DNA of 36,960 nt from Nitrospinota bacterium (GTDB lineage: Bacteria > Nitrospinota > Nitrospinia > Nitrospinales > Nitrospinaceae): positions 1 to 36,960 of the forward strand of contig JAOUPX010000017.1 of the NCBI GenBank assembly GCA_029879645.1, read 5' to 3'. Below are positions 34,545 to 36,960 of the stretch, in pieces. The position numbers and the translations under genes were made by a program. Under the pieces are notes generated by a model. That model saw nothing but the letters and a program-made list of their open reading frames with translations. It did not search any database and was not told where the DNA came from. Positions within the stretch are counted from its first letter, which is position 1. The number at the start of each line of letters is the position of its first letter.

Positions 34545-35483
34545 TTACCCAGTAACCGCTTTTACGATTTGGGTGACATGACGCAGATCGGATCCACAAC
34601 ATCCTCCGAATACATTTAACCAGGGCATTTGGGTCGTGATTGTTTTGTATTGGCTTGCCAGTTCCTCCGGGTCGCCGTCATCGAGCACCTCACAGTTATC
34701 CAACTCTTCGTGGCTCAAACGTGAGGCATTACAGCGCAACCCGCGTATGCGGCGGGCCCAGGGGGAGTCTTCCAGCACATTGGAGAAATGATCGGGATGA
34801 GCGCAATTCACCATGAAATAGGCAGTGGCGCCCTCCGTTGCCTCATCGACTGCGCCAATGGCTTCTTTGAGAGGCTGGCCGGTCGGCAACCTGCCGTCGG
34901 TCTCAACAGTAAAGGAAACCACGACGGGCAAACCCGCCGAACATGCGGCTCGAACGAGGCCTATGGCTTCATCTGATTGGGTGAAGGTCATCGCGGTGAT
35001 CATGTCGACCTCGGTTTCGGCGAGCCACCCGATCTGTTTGGCGTGGTACTCCTCCGCTTCCTTTGCTGCCAGTCTGGCTTCCGGTGCGTAGGCGTCGCCA
35101 CGGGGACCGATAACACCGTTCAGTACTATCGGATTTTTATTTACTGCAAACTCGTGCCGCAGTTCCGCAATAAATGCAACTGAGTCTTTATTGGCCTGGT
35201 GCAATTCCTGCTCGGTTGCTTTGAGGTCTTTAGCCCAATGCAAGTGGGCTTTCCAGGTCTGGCTGTCGAGTATCAATCCTGAGTCGTATTGATTTGCGAG
35301 GGAAAGGAATCCCCGGAGGTAATTGGCGATTGCTTCCCGGCCTTTAGGATCTGGCAGGAGGGTGTGTGCTGCAAATTCCCGGATTTCAATCCCATGATTG
35401 AAAATAAGATCCGTTTCAAGTCCGGCATCCGTTAAAAATAAATCGCCTGATAACTGGGGTAACTGGTTTCTATATTTACTCAT
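34545..35483 (-). CDS. Homocysteine S-methyltransferase family protein
   Basis: The product of about 312 residues is a TIM-barrel methyltransferase of the MmuM/Pfam S-methyl_trans family. LTDAGLETDLIFNHG opens the barrel. Zinc and homocysteine ligands are C227 in VNCAHPDHF and the GGCCG motif with C295-C296. In this family the methyl donor is S-methylmethionine or S-adenosylmethionine when no folate or cobalamin domain is present, as here. The frame can start at 35498, but the ATG at 35483 overlaps the upstream HD gene's TGA as ATGA (35480-35483), a typical coupled start. It probably shares an operon with the HD and Sir2 genes. Confidence 0.9.
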   Translation of the reverse strand: MSKYRNQLPQLSGDLFLTDAGLETDLIFNHGIEIREFAAHTLLPDPKGREAIANYLRGFLSLANQYDSGLILDSQTWKAHLHWAKDLKATEQELHQANKDSVAFIAELRHEFAVNKNPIVLNGVIGPRGDAYAPEARLAAKEAEEYHAKQIGWLAETEVDMITAMTFTQSDEAIGLVRAACSAGLPVVVSFTVETDGRLPTGQPLKEAIGAVDEATEGATAYFMVNCAHPDHFSNVLEDSPWARRIRGLRCNASRLSHEELDNCEVLDDGDPEELASQYKTITTQMPWLNVFGGCCGSDLRHVTQIVKAVTG

Positions 35484-36124
35484 AGCTCGCCATCCCATTC
35501 CTTGAAAAAGTGATCGAGATATTGTTCCATGAAGCGATGTCTCTGCTCGGCCATTTTTTTCGCGGTGCCGGTGTTCATTCGGTCCTTCAGCAATAACAGT
35601 TTCTCATAAAAATGATTAGTGGAAGGACCCTTGTTCTTTTTGTAGGCCTCAAAGCTGTCGTGCATCTGTGGCGGCTGGTCGGGGTGATGGATCAGGCGTC
35701 CCCGGTTGCCGCCGTAGGCGAATGTACGGGCAATGCCCACCGCGCCCAGCGCATCGAGTCTGTCAGCATCCTGCACCACTTGTCCTTCCAGCGATTCCGT
35801 GGGAGTATCGACTCCGGCGCCCTTGAAGGACACCCTGGAAATGATATCGCAGATGCGGTCGATGGTCTCCGGCGGCAGGTCGCCCTCCAGCAGGTCGCGG
35901 ATGGTGTTCAGACCCTGCGATTCGTCCTCGTTCAGTTTCCAGTCGGCGACATCATGGAGCAGAGCCGCAATTTCGACGATGGTGCGGTCGGCGCCTTCGG
36001 CATCCGCCAGGTGCTTGGCCGTGTTCCAGACCCGGTGCACGTGCCACCAGTCGTGACCCGACCCGTCGTCTGCAAAATGGGACTCGGCGAATTGCCGAAT
36101 TTTTTCAATTAACATTTCGTTCAT
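35480..36124 (-). CDS. HD-domain phosphohydrolase (YedJ-like)
   Basis: The 214-residue protein is a single HD domain. Metal ligands appear in order: H in GHDWWHVHRVWNTA near residue 24-29, HD in ALLHDVADW near residue 57, and D in VVQDADRLDALGAVGIARTF near residue 118. The last motif and AYGGNRGR identify the YedJ-like group of bacterial HD hydrolases, whose substrates are mostly nucleotides or unknown. The ATG at 36124 is divergent from the EcfT-type gene, with 99 bases between. It heads a run followed by the methyltransferase with an ATGA overlap. Confidence 0.92.
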   Translation of the reverse strand: MNEMLIEKIRQFAESHFADDGSGHDWWHVHRVWNTAKHLADAEGADRTIVEIAALLHDVADWKLNEDESQGLNTIRDLLEGDLPPETIDRICDIISRVSFKGAGVDTPTESLEGQVVQDADRLDALGAVGIARTFAYGGNRGRLIHHPDQPPQMHDSFEAYKKNKGPSTNHFYEKLLLLKDRMNTGTAKKMAEQRHRFMEQYLDHFFKEWDGEL

Positions 36125-36223
36125 GACGTTTTAGTAAGTTGAAGATGATGAATGAAGGCATTATTATGCCTCTATGATGAAAATTCAACGGTCAAATCAA
36201 AGATCAAAGGGCAGGGCGGGCGC

Positions 36224-36955
36224 ATGACACCCAAAACCCGGCTATCGCAGATGATCCTCCAGGGGCGCTACCAGCCCGGCACGTCCCTCCTGCACAGGAT
36301 GGTGCCGTCCCTTAAACTCGTTTTAGTCCTGATATTGTTTCTCCTCGCCTCATGGGGCCACCTGGAAGTTCTGGCCGGATTGATGCTGGTTTGTCTGCTG
36401 GCGATGGCGCTGGCCCACGTGCCATTCAAAACGGTTGGGACTCTACTTTACGCTTTCCGCTGGTTGTTTCTGATTATCGGACTTTTCCCGCTGTTCACCA
36501 CACCCGGCGCTGGTATTGAGGAATTAGAGTTTCTACCGTTTACCGTTTCGTGGGAAGGGTGCCGGGCGGGATTGGAGGCATTCCTGAAACTGCTGGAAAT
36601 GTTTTTCCTGTCGATGATCCTGGTGCGCACCACTTCACCGCAAGCCCTGATGAATACCCTCCAAAAAGCGGTGATCATCCCGCACCCCACGTGGAAAAAA
36701 AAGATTCAGGAGTTTTTCATGACCGGATTGTGGGCGGTTCAGCTGATTCCCATGATCTGCGTGGAAGCGGAATCCTTCATACTGTCCCGATTGAATGAGG
36801 AGGACGAGAAAAAGGTTTCCGGTTTGAAGAAAGCCTGGCGCGCGGCTTCCCAACTGGGACCTCTGATGTCCCACCTGTTCCAGCAAATGGATGAGTGGGA
36901 ACCGGAACTGACCGGCAACCAACGCTGGGGCGACTGGCAACCGGAGGTAAACTGA
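36224..36955 (+). CDS. EcfT/CbiQ-type energy-coupling-factor transmembrane protein
   Basis: The product of about 243 residues has four to five hydrophobic segments (LKLVLVLILFLLASWG, VLAGLMLVCLLAMALA, LLYAFRWLFLIIGLFP) and a cytoplasmic C-terminal helical region. The pattern HRMVPSLKLVLVLILFLLAS matches the CbiQ/EcfT start (LDPRxKLl...). EcfT links the vitamin- or metal-binding S component to two ATPases. The Ala-Arg-Gly coupling motifs are not obvious here. The frame opens at 36152, but the ATG at 36224 fits better. Partner genes would lie beyond the right edge, which is only five bases away. Confidence 0.78.
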   Translation: MTPKTRLSQMILQGRYQPGTSLLHRMVPSLKLVLVLILFLLASWGHLEVLAGLMLVCLLAMALAHVPFKTVGTLLYAFRWLFLIIGLFPLFTTPGAGIEELEFLPFTVSWEGCRAGLEAFLKLLEMFFLSMILVRTTSPQALMNTLQKAVIIPHPTWKKKIQEFFMTGLWAVQLIPMICVEAESFILSRLNEEDEKKVSGLKKAWRAASQLGPLMSHLFQQMDEWEPELTGNQRWGDWQPEVN

Positions 36956-36960
36956 TTCCG

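Noticed and set aside
33646-36124. Sir2 plus HD genes as an anti-phage defence island
   Set aside because: No nuclease, helicase, mobility gene or composition shift accompanies them, and the third gene is a metabolic methyltransferase.

Overview
The window is an ordinary-looking, gene-dense stretch of bacterial chromosome of medium GC. It carries 38 protein-coding genes (the first cut by the window edge) and one tRNA. I see no insertion sequence, prophage, CRISPR array or rRNA. Several features resemble Nitrospinota or former Deltaproteobacteria: the order M50 protease-trpS-ileS-lspA-lgt, the order rpsF-ssb-rpsR-DUF2232-rplI-dnaB, an M23 peptidase just before secA, and c-di-GMP and HDOD proteins. 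Nitrospinota is my preferred guess, but this is inference from family content and gene order, not a search result.

Layout. (1) 1-5771, plus strand: site-2 protease fragment, two class I aminoacyl-tRNA synthetases, and the lipoprotein-processing pair lspA-lgt. (2) 5776-8885, minus strand: two tandem GIDE-domain membrane proteins, each with a perfect EF-hand loop, behind lemA, and an orphan acidic 70-residue protein. (3) 9049-12662, plus: HDOD protein, HspQ-like protein, small membrane protein, and a GGDEF-EAL protein ending at a strong bidirectional terminator. (4) 12720-13431, minus: a 2[4Fe-4S] ferredoxin and the initiator tRNA-fMet with an unusual U1/U72 end. (5) 13569-16902: a long orphan oligopeptide-binding protein convergent with a seven-repeat FG-GAP lipoprotein candidate. 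(6) 16984-22048, plus: rpsF-ssb-rpsR-DUF2232-rplI, dnaB and a secreted TPR protein. (7) 22224-26020, plus: M23 peptidase with its own terminator, then secA. (8) 26028-32742: a lysine-rich-tail/DksA-type fusion, a Dabb protein, a DjlA-like J protein, two CNNM/CorC transporters behind thiL and a 77-residue gene, and a CBS protein. (9) 32882-36124, minus: a DUF1566 secreted protein and an HD hydrolase/homocysteine methyltransferase/Sir2 run whose first two genes overlap by ATGA. (10) 36224-36955, plus: an EcfT/CbiQ-type membrane protein.

Most genes are core functions: translation, replication, protein export and lipoprotein maturation. The best candidates for under-described biology are the lemA-GIDE-GIDE operon with embedded EF-hands, the histone-H1-like tail fused to a DksA-type zinc finger, the roughly 145-residue insertion in the binding protein, and the HD-methyltransferase-Sir2 cluster. 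I found no clear defence or mobile system. Several starts were moved inward from the longest reading frame using ribosome-binding sites, overlaps or family N-termini; each entry says where.
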